Part shown: positions 10,026-21,703 of the stretch, piece after piece
Numbering within the stretch: position 1 is the first letter of the stretch
Layout: the number at the start of each line of letters is the position of its first letter
NCBI GenBank assembly: GCA_916048095.2
Contig: OU696581.1
Location: 4,368,445 to 4,432,444 of the forward strand
DNA from: Sacculina carcini
Taxonomy: Eukaryota > Arthropoda > Thecostraca > Sacculinidae
Length of the DNA stretch: 64,000 nucleotides
Reading direction: 5' to 3'
Made by a program: the position numbers and the translations under genes
The notes under the pieces: model-generated
Databases searched by the model: none
Seen by the model: only the letters and a program-made list of their open reading frames with translations
Told to the model about the DNA's origin: nothing

Positions 10026-13000
10026 TGTGTGTGTCCCACCCTCCTTGGTCCATTTTCTATGAGCTGCTACTCGGCCATCACTTGGCGTACCACTAAAAAA
10101 TTATACCATCATGTTGGAAATTTTCTTGTCTACACGATAGGTTAAATTTTAAATTTTAAAAATTAAACTAAAGAAAGTTATAGCGGTGAAAAGACAAAAT
10201 GAACCCTGAAAAATGCGAAAATTTTGGTCAATTTTTTGTAGATTTCTCCTCCTAAACCAGCAATGGTACAACTATACAAATTATACCAATATTTAGAAAA
10301 AATTTTGTTCTACTCAACAAACTATAATTCATACCCAAAAATTGAATATAAAACATGTAAAATGGAAAACAATTCAAAATACATTCAAAATTTTATTTAA
10401 ACTCCACGCGTCCGATTTTCTATACTTTTTTCTCTATTTTTCAAAAACTAGTTATCACACATCTAAATAAATAATACCATCATGCTGAGAATTTTGTTTT
10501 CTACAACACGGTATAATTTTTAATTTTCCAAAGTGTATTAAAAAAAAGTTACTGCGGTGTGAAGTGTAAATGACAAAAAGGCAAAAAAGCAAAATTAGCA
10601 CAAGAAACGTAAATATTTTGGTCAATATTCCGCTATCTATTCCTCATAAACCATAAATGGTACAGCTATACAAATTATACTATTGTGTACATAATTTTGT
10701 GTTCTACAAGGAAAGTTATAATTTATACCCACAAATGATACAAAAAACGTGTAAAATTGGCAAAATTCTCAAATACATCCAAAATTACACTTGAACACCG
10801 GGTGATTAAAATTAATTCATTTTCTACCTATTTCTCAAAAACTATTTGTCACATATTACAATAAATTATACCATCGTGCTAGAAATTCTGTTTTCTACAA
10901 TACGGTATAATTTTTAATTTTCCAAAGTGTATTTGAAGGAAGTTACGGCGGTGTAAAGTCAAAATGTCATGTTGCCAATTTGACAGCTATTATGCGCACT
11001 GGCGATTACACATGAATATACACTGATTTTATTTCACTGAAGTCCAATCACAATTGACGCACTTGCGATTACACAGGAATATACTACTGTGTAGAGAATT
11101 TTGTGTTCTACAAGATAAGCTATAATTTATACCCACGAATGATACAAAAAACGTGTAAAATTGGCAAAATTCTCAAATACATCCAAAATTACACTTGAAC
11201 ACCGGGCGACTAAAATTAATTCATTTTTCTACTATTTCTCAGTAACTATTTGTTATACATAAAAATAAATTATACCATCGTGCTAGAAATCGTGTTTTCT
11301 ACAATGCGGTATAATTTGTAATTTTCCAAAGTATATATGAGGGAAGTTAAGGCGGTGTAAAGTCAAAAGGACATATTGCCAATTTGACAGCTATTATGCG
11401 CACTTGCGATTACACAGGAATATATTACTGTGTAGATAATTTTGTGTTCTACAATATAAGCTTTAATTTATACCCACAAATGTTACAAAAAAGAGTAAAA
11501 TTGGCAAAATTCTCAAATACATCCAAAATTACACTTGAACACCGGGCGACTAAAATTAATTCATTTTTCTTCTATTTCTCAGTAAGTATTTGTTACACAT
11601 AAAAATAAATTATACCATCGTGCTAGAAATCGTGTTTTCTACAATGCGGTATAATTTGTAATTTTCCAAAGTATATCTGAAGGAAGTTACGGCGGTGTAA
11701 AATCAAAATGACATATTGCCAATTTGTCAGCTATTATGCGCACTTGCGATTACACAGGAAAATACACCGATTAAATTTCACTGAAGCCCAATCACAATTA
11801 AGAATGCATCATATTAGCTCCAAGCATGGATGGTATGGTTTTATTGCGTACAGTTTAATTAATGCTACACTATACTGAATAGAAAGGCTTTATTGTCCTC
11901 AATATTTACACATGAATATTTCCGCACGACGGGCGGGTAAAATGCTACTGGGAACAAAGTAAACTACTGAATTTTACTGTGTAATTTAATTGGTTCAATT
12001 TCAAGCTGCATAAGGATACGGATTGTAATATCATGCAATGCCAACTATATGCATCTGCTGTTTTAGCGGAAGCATTAATCTGGAATAATAGAGATGACAG
12101 AAAGTTACATTGTTCTGATAATGTTACACTTCTGAATTACTACACACGAAGGACGGGTGTGAATTTGAGCAGTGTTGAGGGAAAACATCGTCAATAATTA
12201 AAACAAGAATTTATAAATTTGACTGTCTCTATTGGTCGTTTTTCATCAATTTTCTTTCTGTTTCTTTCGTGTTTGAGTTCTGAATTATTCGCACGACGGG
12301 CAGCTTCAAATATGAGGCGGGTTGTGGAAAAAGATGTTTTCTAAATTGAAACATACATTTCACATTTAGACATTCATATTGGCTAAAACTTCCCTATGGG
12401 TTTCTTTTTCTTTTTCAATTTGCACTAATTTTTTATGATTTGAATATTATTTACATTTTATGAACTGTTCCGCACGACGGGCGGGCTTAAATGTATCTAT
12501 AAAGGGTGGGTTTAAATGATAGCAACTTGCACGCCTCCACAGAGATGACAGAAGGTTTCTTTGTTTTGATAGTGTTACACTTCTGAATTACTACACACGA
12601 AGGATGGGTGTGAACTTGAGCAGTGTTGAGGAAAAAAACTTCGTCAATAATTAAAACAAAAATTTACAAATTTATATTTTTCTATTGGATAAGCTTTTTG
12701 CTTTTTGATTCATTATATTATATTTATAGTTCCGCACGACGGGCGGGTTTAAATACGAGGCAGTTCGAGGGAAAATATTTTGCCACATCTAAAATAAAAA
12801 CATTTCTCATTTAGGCTTTTCTATTGGTTATGACTTTTTATGGGTTTACTTTATCTTTTTTACTTTCTAATCATTTTTTATCAATTCAATATTCATTTTA
12901 CTTTATTTATTGTTCTGCACAAAGGGCGGGTTTTAATGCTAGATGGTGATGTTGAGTTATAAATATATTTTGAAAACATTATGATGAAAAAATTAGTCAT

Positions 13001-13362
13001 TTTTCATTGTTTTGTGTCAGAGTTCTGAATTATTCAGCACGACGGGCAGGTTTATATAGGATTTTTATTGGGTGTACTCTTCTCTTTATTAATTCATATT
13101 TATTTTCCCTTATGAATTGAATACAAATTTAATAGTATGAACTGTTTCGCACGACAGGCGGGTTTACATGCTGGAATTTTCATTATTTTGTACGTGAGGG
13201 AAAATATTATGTCAAAATAAAAATAAAAATATTCACACTTGGACTTTCCATTGAGTAAGACACTTAAGAGTTTTCATTTTCTTTTTTAATTTAGAATATC
13301 TTTTATGAATATGAATTTCATTTTATGAATTCATCCGCACAACGGGCGGGTTTTAATGCTAG
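9981..13362 (+). mobile_element. Non-autonomous Helitron, copy 1
   Basis: The left end is 5'-TCCTCTG followed by (TG)n, preceded by A. The right end is a short hairpin (ccgc ... gcgg at 13335-13349), nine bases, and CTAG (13359-13362), followed by T in a (TA)n tract. TC at the 5' end, hairpin plus CTAG at the 3' end and insertion between A and T without target duplication are Helitron hallmarks. No Rep/helicase gene is present. The left half has repeated ~200-300-bp modules ('gcgcacttgcgattacacag'). The right half has about eight copies of the terminal hairpin motif. Position 12522-12541 holds a 20-bp scar of the Gypsy LTR found at 17584. Confidence 0.75.
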
Positions 13363-13383
13363 TATATATATATATATATATAT

Positions 13384-13990
13384 GAAGGTTTTCCGTGTAT
13401 TAGAGCAGAGTGTATAATGGTAGAAATGCGGAGATGAATCACGCCAATAATAGGCAACCATCTAAGATGATACAGGTGTGGTGTGACATGGCTTCGTGCT
13501 GGTAAATTAAATACTAGTCTACATGAGTTATTTATGATGGATTGAAATTTTCTCAATTGACGATGATTTAGTGACAGGAAAAGTGAGCAGCAATAGAGAA
13601 CGCGAGATAAAACTAGAGAGTTGGTCAATTTGAATGCCGATGAAATGTCGATAAATTTGCGAATACAGTATATAAGGCGGATGTGGAAATTGCACGATCG
13701 GATAGTTTGAGAGATTTGAGAGTCAAAAGTTAGATTGCTATAAAAACAACACCCAAATTATACACTGACGATGAGAGAGGAACACTAAGCGAACTGTTAA
13801 TGGAGTCAGAGAAAAGAATAAACTGCGTCTTGTCAGGATTTAGTTTGAGATGCCGAGAAAAGGACCAGGAATGGATAGTAGACATCAGGAAGTCAATAGC
13901 GGTTTGCTGAATGTGGTCAGAGGCTAAGATAATTTGAATGTCGTCTGCATAAATCTGAAAAGAATAACAATGATTGCGAAGTATATCTTT
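13384..13990 (-). pseudogene. L2-like RT fragment
   Basis: The minus strand encodes FQIYADDIQIILAS (about 13960-13915), then HLKLNPDKTQFILF, then the thumb region SRVLYCCSLFLSLNH and LRWLPIIGVIHLRI. The catalytic ADD is present but the upstream palm and the downstream C-terminus are missing. Several frames are needed. It is joined directly to the (TA)n at the Helitron end. Confidence 0.75.
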
Positions 13991-14702
13991 GTGTTTGTGT
14001 CTTTGTATGTGTGTCTTTGTGTTTCACAATGACACACACACCCACACACACACACATACACACACACACACACACTTTTGATCAATTGTTAAGTATTCGT
14101 GAATTTATGAACAAATATGAATCCGGGAATGAGAATAGATATGTACGAATGTGTTTATGCATGAGGTATTGGTATGTTGTTTGTATCTATGTGTCTTTAT
14201 GTGTTTGCTTTCAAAATATTTGTCTGATTGCTCAATGTGTGTATGTGTGGGTATGTGCATCAAAGGTGTGTACGTACTTGAATACGCGTTATGTGTTGTA
14301 TGGTAATATATGCGTATACGAGTATGGAAGTTGTATGCGCGTGCACTTTGTTTGCATATAGTTGTATGTTTGAGTATTGTTTTATGTGTATATGTGTATG
14401 AGAATATGTGTACGAATATGTATGGTAGACTGTGGTAGGTATGGTTATATGTTTGTTGTGTATCATTGTATATGAATAGTGTTTATATGTGATCGCGCGC
14501 GCATGTGTGTGTATGTATGTACTTGTGTATATATAACCTGGCTTGATAGCATTATTTCCACCTGAACAAGTGAAACGTAAGCCTGTCTATGAGTATTAGC
14601 GCGACGGGTCTTTTGCCAATTGTGATATTTATTGTTTGAACATTGTATATTTGCTTGTGGCAATACATGGTTCAATACAAATACAAACATACACACACAC
14701 AT
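13991..14702. other. TG-rich low-complexity DNA, no gene seen
   Basis: Plus strand dominated by TGTG/TATG text with a (CA)n stretch at 14032-14073. Reading frames here are repetitive VCV/CVY strings and not credible proteins. Confidence 0.5.
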
Positions 14703-16162
14703 TACATTACATTACATTAAGATATTTATATAGCGCCCTACACCTAGAGGGTCTCTAAGGCGCTGCACACATACACACATACACAAGCAAAGGACATACA
14801 CATTCACAATCACACACACCAGCACACACACACACTTACACACCGACACAAAGAAGTCAGAGAGTGCACATACGCTGAAAATCACACTTCCATACATAAG
14901 AAACAAAAGCACAAGCGCACGCACACACACATACCTATTGAAGATGACAGCATATCAGACAAACAGCACTGAAGACAACACAGCAGACAATCAGGGACAT
15001 ACACTCAAATAGGCAAGAAACATAATACAATAGACACAGATATATATAACGAAACTCAAAGCCACAGCCACACATAGACATAGATTGGGATTAACATTCA
15101 AAGAACACAACACAACAGTCACAGAAAAAAAACAAGTAACTGAAAACACAGCAATACACAGACAGAACATAAAATGGGAAATCAAACATACACAAGAACA
15201 GGAAACACATATACACACGCGCGCACAAAGAGCTAACGAGAGAGAGAGGGGGACAATGACCCTCTCATAGACTCGCACACACGCACATAAACATAATAGA
15301 CAAGTACATAAACGCACAAGGTAAGAATACATTCACGTTTACAGACAGCACATTGAAACTACACAACAGATAACACATTTAGACAACACAGCAGCCATAC
15401 AAGGACATAAGCTCAGATTGACAACACACAAAACAGTAGACACAATAATGCAAACAAAATTTAACGCAACACACACAGACAAACATTCAAACAGACAGAA
15501 AGAGAACACAACAAAACAGACACACAAACATAAATAGCGGAACTCGACAAAACAACACACAGACAGAACATACAATGGGAAGACATACATAAACAAGATA
15601 GAGAGACATATAGATGCACAATTTTGTTTTTTGTTCTGTTTTTCATTTATTTATTTTATAATAGACCTAGTAGACAAGAACAGGAAACTATCAGACCTTA
15701 TAATCACTACTAATATACGTATTATTATTTAGAAAGTCAAAAGACTTTGGAAAAAATTATCAGTATATTTCTTGAAAAGAGATAGATATTTGATTGAGCG
15801 TATTGAGGAAGAAAGCCTATTGTAGTTACAAGGTCCTAAGAGACATGAGAACCCGAAGCAAGATTAAATATCATACGACAAGCCTTGTTAATAATAGATT
15901 GAAGTTTCCTAAGCTGGTGATGGTTGAGAGATAGTAGAAGAGAACAGCAATACTGAATTTTGCTAAATATGAATGAGTTAGCTAACTTGAAAGCGGCAGA
16001 AATAGTTATATATCTACGAATGGAATAGATACGCCTGAGTTTGAAGTTACAGCACCTAATAATGTCAGAGATGTGTGAATCAAAAGAAAGATAGCTATCG
16101 AGTATGATACCAAGACTACGTACAAACCAGGATAGAGGTATACTAAGAGAAGTAGTACTATT
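14703..16162 (-). mobile_element. L2-like element, copy a, 3' part
   Basis: On the minus strand 16150-15830 encodes the thumb (VRSLGIILDSYLSFDSHIS, NSFIFSKIQYCCSLLLSLNH). A long CA-poor/TG-rich 3'UTR follows, with the L2-type end 'agggcgctatataaatatc' and a (TAATG)n tail near 14703-14725. The 5' side stops at 16162, where Helitron sequence begins. The stretch 15034-16162 is almost identical to 32474-33603, with roughly nine substitutions seen. Confidence 0.8.
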
Positions 16163-17583
16163 GTTTAAATAATTTTTTGTTCTACAAGAAAAGTTATAAT
16201 TTATGCCCACAAATGATACAAAAAACGTGTAAAATTGGCAAAATTCTCAAATACATCCAAAATTACACTTGAACACCAGGTGACTAAAATTTATTCATTT
16301 TTCTACCTATTTCTCAGGAAATATTTGTCACACATCAAAATAAATTATACCATCGTGCTAAAAAAATTCTACAATACGATATAATTTTTAATTTTCCAAA
16401 GTGTATTTGAAGGAAGTTACGGCGGTGTAAAGTCAAAATGTCATGTTGCCAATTTGACAGCTATTATGCGCACTGGCGATTATAGATGAATATACACTGA
16501 TTTTATTTCACTGTAGTCCAATCACAATTGACGCACTTGCGATTACACAGGAATATACTACTGTGTAGAGAATTTTGTGTTCTACAAGATAAGTTATAAT
16601 TTATACCCACGAATGATACAAAAAACGTGTAAAATTGGCAAAATTCTCAAATACATCCAAAATTACACTTGAACACCGGGCGACTAAAATTAATTCATTT
16701 TTCTACTATTTCTCAGTAACTTTTTGTTATACATAAAAATAAATTATACCATCGTGCTAGAAATCGTGTTTTCTACAATGCGGTATAATTTGTAATTTTC
16801 CAAAGTATATATGAAGGAAGTTACGGTGGTGTAAAGTCAAAAGGACATATTGCCAATTTGACAGCTATTATGCGCACTTGCGATTACACAGGAATATACT
16901 ACTGTGTAGATAATTTTGTGTTCTACAATATAAGCTTTAATTTATACCCACAAATGTTACAAAAAAGAGTAAAATTGGCAAAATTCTCAAATACATCCAA
17001 AATTACACTTGAACACCGGGCGACTAAAATTAATTCATTTTTCTACTATTTCTCAGTAAGTATTTGTTACACATAAAAATAAATTATACCATCGTGCTAG
17101 AAATCGTGTTTTCTACAATGCGGTATAATTTGTAATTTTCCAAAGTATATCTGAAGGAAGTTACGGCGGTGTAAAATCAAAATGACATATTGCCAATTTG
17201 TCAGCTATTATGCGCACTTGCGATTACACAGGAATATACACCGATTAAATTTCACTGAAGCCCAATCACAATTAAGAATGCATCATATTAGCTCCAAGCA
17301 TGGATGGTGTGGTTTTATTGGGTACAGTTTAATTAATGCTACACTATACTGAATAGAAAGGCTTTATTGTCCTCAATATTTACACATTAATTGTTTCGCC
17401 CGACGGGCGGGTAAAATGCTACTGGGAACAAAGTAAACTACTGAATTTTACTGTGTAATTTAATTGGTTTAATTTCAAGCTGCATAAGCTTAAGTTGCAT
17501 AAGGATATGGGTTGTAATATCATGCAATGCCAACTATATGAATATGCTGTTTTAGCGGACGCATAAATCTGGAATTATAGAGA
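16163..17583 (+). mobile_element. Helitron copy 2, left part (interrupted)
   Basis: Sequence matches copy 1 from about 10730 to 12100, including the 'ttgcgattacacaggaatata' modules and the 'cgacgggcgggtaaaatg' motif. The 5' terminus is missing; it starts inside an L2-like element. It stops at 17583, where the Gypsy LTR begins, and resumes at 31822. The Gypsy insertion duplicated the four bases gaga (17580-17583 and 31822-31825). Confidence 0.7.
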
Positions 17584-17953
17584 TGTGGCGTCGTGAAGCC
17601 ACATTGAAAACGAGGAAGACGCGGCGAGAAAAGTCTATTGCAGGCGAGATCACAATATAAGATAATACCAGCGAATACGAGCGAATCCGAGCGAATGGCC
17701 CTTTGACCGGCAGTGTGCCGTGTTATATAAGCTCGGTCATGTGACCTTTCACACGGTCACATGACCAATCAATGGTCAAATTCATACACACGCCTAACCG
17801 CGTTCACCAATACAGAAGGATACACACAGACATACACTTGACATGCATATACGCCAGACACGCATACAAACGAGCGAAACGCACACACAAAGGATACACT
17901 TGGATACACACAGACATACAACCGCCCAACCACGCAACTTGCACGCCTCCACA
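17584..17953 (-). repeat. 3' LTR of the CsRn1-like element
   Basis: It starts TGTGGCGTCGTG and ends CCTCCACA on the plus strand, so it has TG...CA ends. The outer flank is gaga (17580-17583). It is 370 bp, 85 bp shorter than its partner mainly because it has one copy of an 84-bp internal unit where the other LTR has two. Confidence 0.8.
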
Positions 17954-18163
17954 GTACTCCGCCGCCTGAGAACGGAGTTCATAACACGTCAAGGTCGGTC
18001 ATACATATCACAAATCATACATACACATGTGCGCACACTCATACATAGTCACACACACACCCACAATATAGACACAATATACTCACACATTCGAACATCC
18101 AAATGTGCAAATGACAGTTACCACGACGGGTAGAAGTGATACATGTCAAGATAGGCACACACA

Positions 18164-18208
<45 letters not shown>
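17954..18208 (-). other. Residual 3' internal region of the Gypsy element, then (TA)n
   Basis: This lies immediately inside the 3' LTR. On the minus strand a moderately purine-rich run (ggcggcggag) precedes the LTR and may be the polypurine tract. The rest is AC-rich, and (TA)n at 18168-18208 marks the entry point of the Helitron cluster. The end of pol is not found here. Confidence 0.45.
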
Positions 18209-18209
<1 letters not shown>

Positions 18210-21200
18210 TAGCATTAAAACCCGCCCGTTGTGCGGAACAATTCATAAAAATATTGCAAATTAAAAATAAATAAGGCAAACTCATGAAGACCTTAATCAA
18301 TTAAAAAGTCTAAATTTCATTATTTTTAATTTTATTTTGACAAAATATTTTCACTCAACCCGCCTCATATTTAAACCCGCCCGACGTGAGGAATAATTCA
18401 GAACTCGAACACCATCCGTTCTGGTTCTTGAAGTCAAATCCATTAGTTTTGTATATGAATTCATTCTATACGGTGAAATTGAACGTTTTATTGCTGCCCG
18501 CGGGACATTTTTATTTCATAAAAATGAGCCATCGCTTCGTTTGCGTTTCAAGCCCCTGATCATTGAACCAGCGAACCATGAACCAGCGCAATTATGTCAC
18601 CTCATATTCAAGCATACATACACAGACAGACAGATAATTTCTTCTTTATGTATATATATAGCATTAAAACCTGCCCGTTGTGCGGAGCAATTCATAACAT
18701 GAAATTCATATTCAATTCATAAAAATTATGGAAAAATAAAAATGAAATAGGGTACACTCATAAAAATATTAATCAATTGAAAATTATAAGTTTAATTATT
18801 TTTATTTCGACAAAATATTCCCCCTCAGTCCGCCTGAGTCATTTTTAAACCCGCCCGTCGTGCTGAATAATTCAGAACTCGAACACGATCCGTTCTGCAT
18901 CTTGAAGTCAAATCCATTGGTTTTGTGTATGGATTAATTCTACAGGGTAAATTGAACGTTCTATTGTCTATAGTTGCTGCCCGCGGAGCATTTTTATTTT
19001 AAAAAAAATGCTTTTTTTAAATGAACCATTTGAAAAAAATGAACTAAAATATGGAAACACTTTTTTAAACCCGCCCGTCGTGCGAAACAATTCATACAAT
19101 AAAATTCATATTTGAAGTCAAATCCATTGGTTTTGTGTATGGATTAATTCTACAGGGAAAATTGAACGTTCTATTGTCTATAGTTGCTGCCCGCGGAACA
19201 TTTTTATTTTAAAAAAAAATACCTTTTTTTAAATGAACCATTTGAAAAAATTATCTAAAAACACTTTTTTAAACCCACCCGTCGTGCGGAACAATTCATA
19301 CAATAAAATTCATATCAAATCCATAAAATATAATGAATACAAATTGAAAACCAAAAAATGTAACCTATAAATATCTTAACCAATAGAAAAGTCTAAATGT
19401 GAATATTTTTGGTCTTATTTTGACAAATATCATTCCTCAACCCGCCTGATATATAAATCTGCCCGTCGTGTGGTATAATTCAGAACACAAACACGAAACA
19501 AACAATGAAAGATGATGAAATCTTTTCATCAGAATGCTTCCAAACTATATTTATTACTTAACATCATTCCCCAATATCATTTGCTTAAGTACTATTTCAC
19601 TTTTACCGCTATAATATTTATTGTTAAAATTTATATATTTTCCGCTATCATTAAAACCCAATATAACCTGAGTCAAACCTACCCAACCCAACCCAACCAT
19701 TCAATCTTGACCGCTCTCAGCCTAGTCTGAGGTGATTTAACTTATTAGTTTGTGATCAGAAAATATACTGATGCGATCATAATTTGTAATCAAAAGACTG
19801 AGATTATCTACCCCAGGGGTCCCAAACACGCGGCCCACCAATACTTTTCTCTCAACCCGCCAATTTAGTATCGGGACCAAACTGTAAGTCAGCTAAATTC
19901 ACATTTGTTGCATAATGCGATATAATTATACACCATTATCATATTATCTCATAATTCCCGGTTAATGCTTCCACTAATGCATCATATTCATACAGTTATT
20001 TTTTGGATTACACCGATATTACAGCCCTTGATATTACAGCCGATATTATATTATGCAATCTATATTCTGCTACGTATTATTCCTGATAAATATATCATCA
20101 GATCGCAAAATATATTTAAAGGTTCACATCATTCTCCAAAATCATTTGCTTAAGAGCTATTCTACTTTTATCGCTAGAATATTTACTGCTAGCAAAATAT
20201 CATATACCTCGCTATCATTTAAACCCACTCTTTATAGATACATTTAATTCGCCCGTCGTGCGGAACAGTTCATAAAATATAATTAATATTCAATTCATAA
20301 AAAAATTTGTGCAAATTGAAAACGAAAAACAAAACCACAGGAAAGTTTTAGCTAATATAGAAGTCTAAATGTAAAATTTATGTTTCAATTTAGAAAACAT
20401 GTTTTTCCACAACCCGCCTCATATTTAAAGCTGCCCGTCGTGCGGAATAATTCAGAACTCAAACACGAAACCAACACAAAGAAAATTGATGAAAAACGAC
20501 CAATAGAAAAGTCAAATTTGTAAATTCTTGTTTTAATTATTGACGATGTTTTTCCCTCAACACTACTCAAATTCACACCCGTACTTCGTGTGTAGTAATT
20601 CAGAGGTGTAACACTATCAAAACAATGAAACATCTCTCTAATTCCAGATTAATGCTTCCTCTAAAACAGCATATGCATATACTTGGCATTGCATGATATT
20701 ACAACCCGTATCGTTATGCAACTTGAGCGTATGCAACTTGAAATTAAACCAATTAAATTACACAGTAAAATTCAGTAGCTTACTTTGTTCCAAGTAGCAT
20801 TTTACCCGCCCGTCGTGCGGAACATTTGATGTGTAAATATTGAGGACAATAAAGACTTTCTATTCAGTATAGTGTAGCATTAATTAAACTGTACGCAAAA
20901 AACCACACCATCCATGCTTGGAGATAATATGATGCATTCTTAATTGTGATTGGGCTTCAGTGAAATTTAATCGGTGTATATTCCTGTGTAATCGCAAGTG
21001 CGCATAATAGCTGTCAAATTGGCAATATGTCCTTTTGACTTGACCAAAATATTCACGCTCTTGTGTGCTAATTTTGCCTTTTTGACTTTGTCATTTACAC
21101 TTCACACCGGCGTAACTTTTTTTAATACACTTTGGAAAATTAAAAATTATACTGTGTTGTAGCAAACAAAATTTCCAGCATGATGGTATTATTTATTTAG

Positions 21201-21635
21201 ATGTGTAATAATTAGTTTTTGAGAAATAGAGAAAAAAGTATAAAAAATCGGACGCGTGGAGTTTAAATATAATTTTGAATGTAGATTGAATTTTTGTCCA
21301 TTTCACATGTATTTTATTTAATTTTTGGGTATAAATTATACTGCGTTGAGTAGAACATAAAATTTTCTACACAGTGGCATAATTTCTATAGTTGTACCAT
21401 TGCTGGTTTAGGAGAAGTAGTCTTCAGAAAATTGACCAAAAGTTTCGCATTTTTCAGGGTTCATTTTATGTTTTTACCGCTATAACCTTTTTTGGTTTCA
21501 TTTTTGAAATTTAAAATTTAATCTAAAGTGTAGACAAGACAATTTCCAACGTGATGGTATATATTGTTAGCGGGTACGCCGAGTGGTGGCCGAGTATTAG
21601 CTGATAGAAAATGGACCAAGGATGGTGAACACACA

Positions 21636-21684
<49 letters not shown>

Positions 21685-21686
21685 GA
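18209..21686 (-). mobile_element. Non-autonomous Helitron, copy 3 (reverse orientation)
   Basis: The plus strand begins with the complement of the 3' end (ctagcattaaaacccgcccg at 18209) and ends at 21686 with the complement of TCCTCTG after (CA)n. Internally it repeats the terminal-hairpin motif many times, e.g. near 18370, 18667, 18850, 19070, 19270, 19460, 20250, 20430 and 20810. A second Helitron-type 5' start (TCTGTCTGTCTG, minus strand) lies at about 18635, so the copy may be composite. No coding genes. Confidence 0.7.
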
Positions 21687-21703
21687 TCTCTTTTATATAT
21701 ATA

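Noticed and set aside
14991-15646. Several minus-strand frames rich in Cys, Val and Leu (also at 32462-33087)
   Set aside because: They come from the TG-rich 3'UTR of the L2-like element; composition is that of the repeat.
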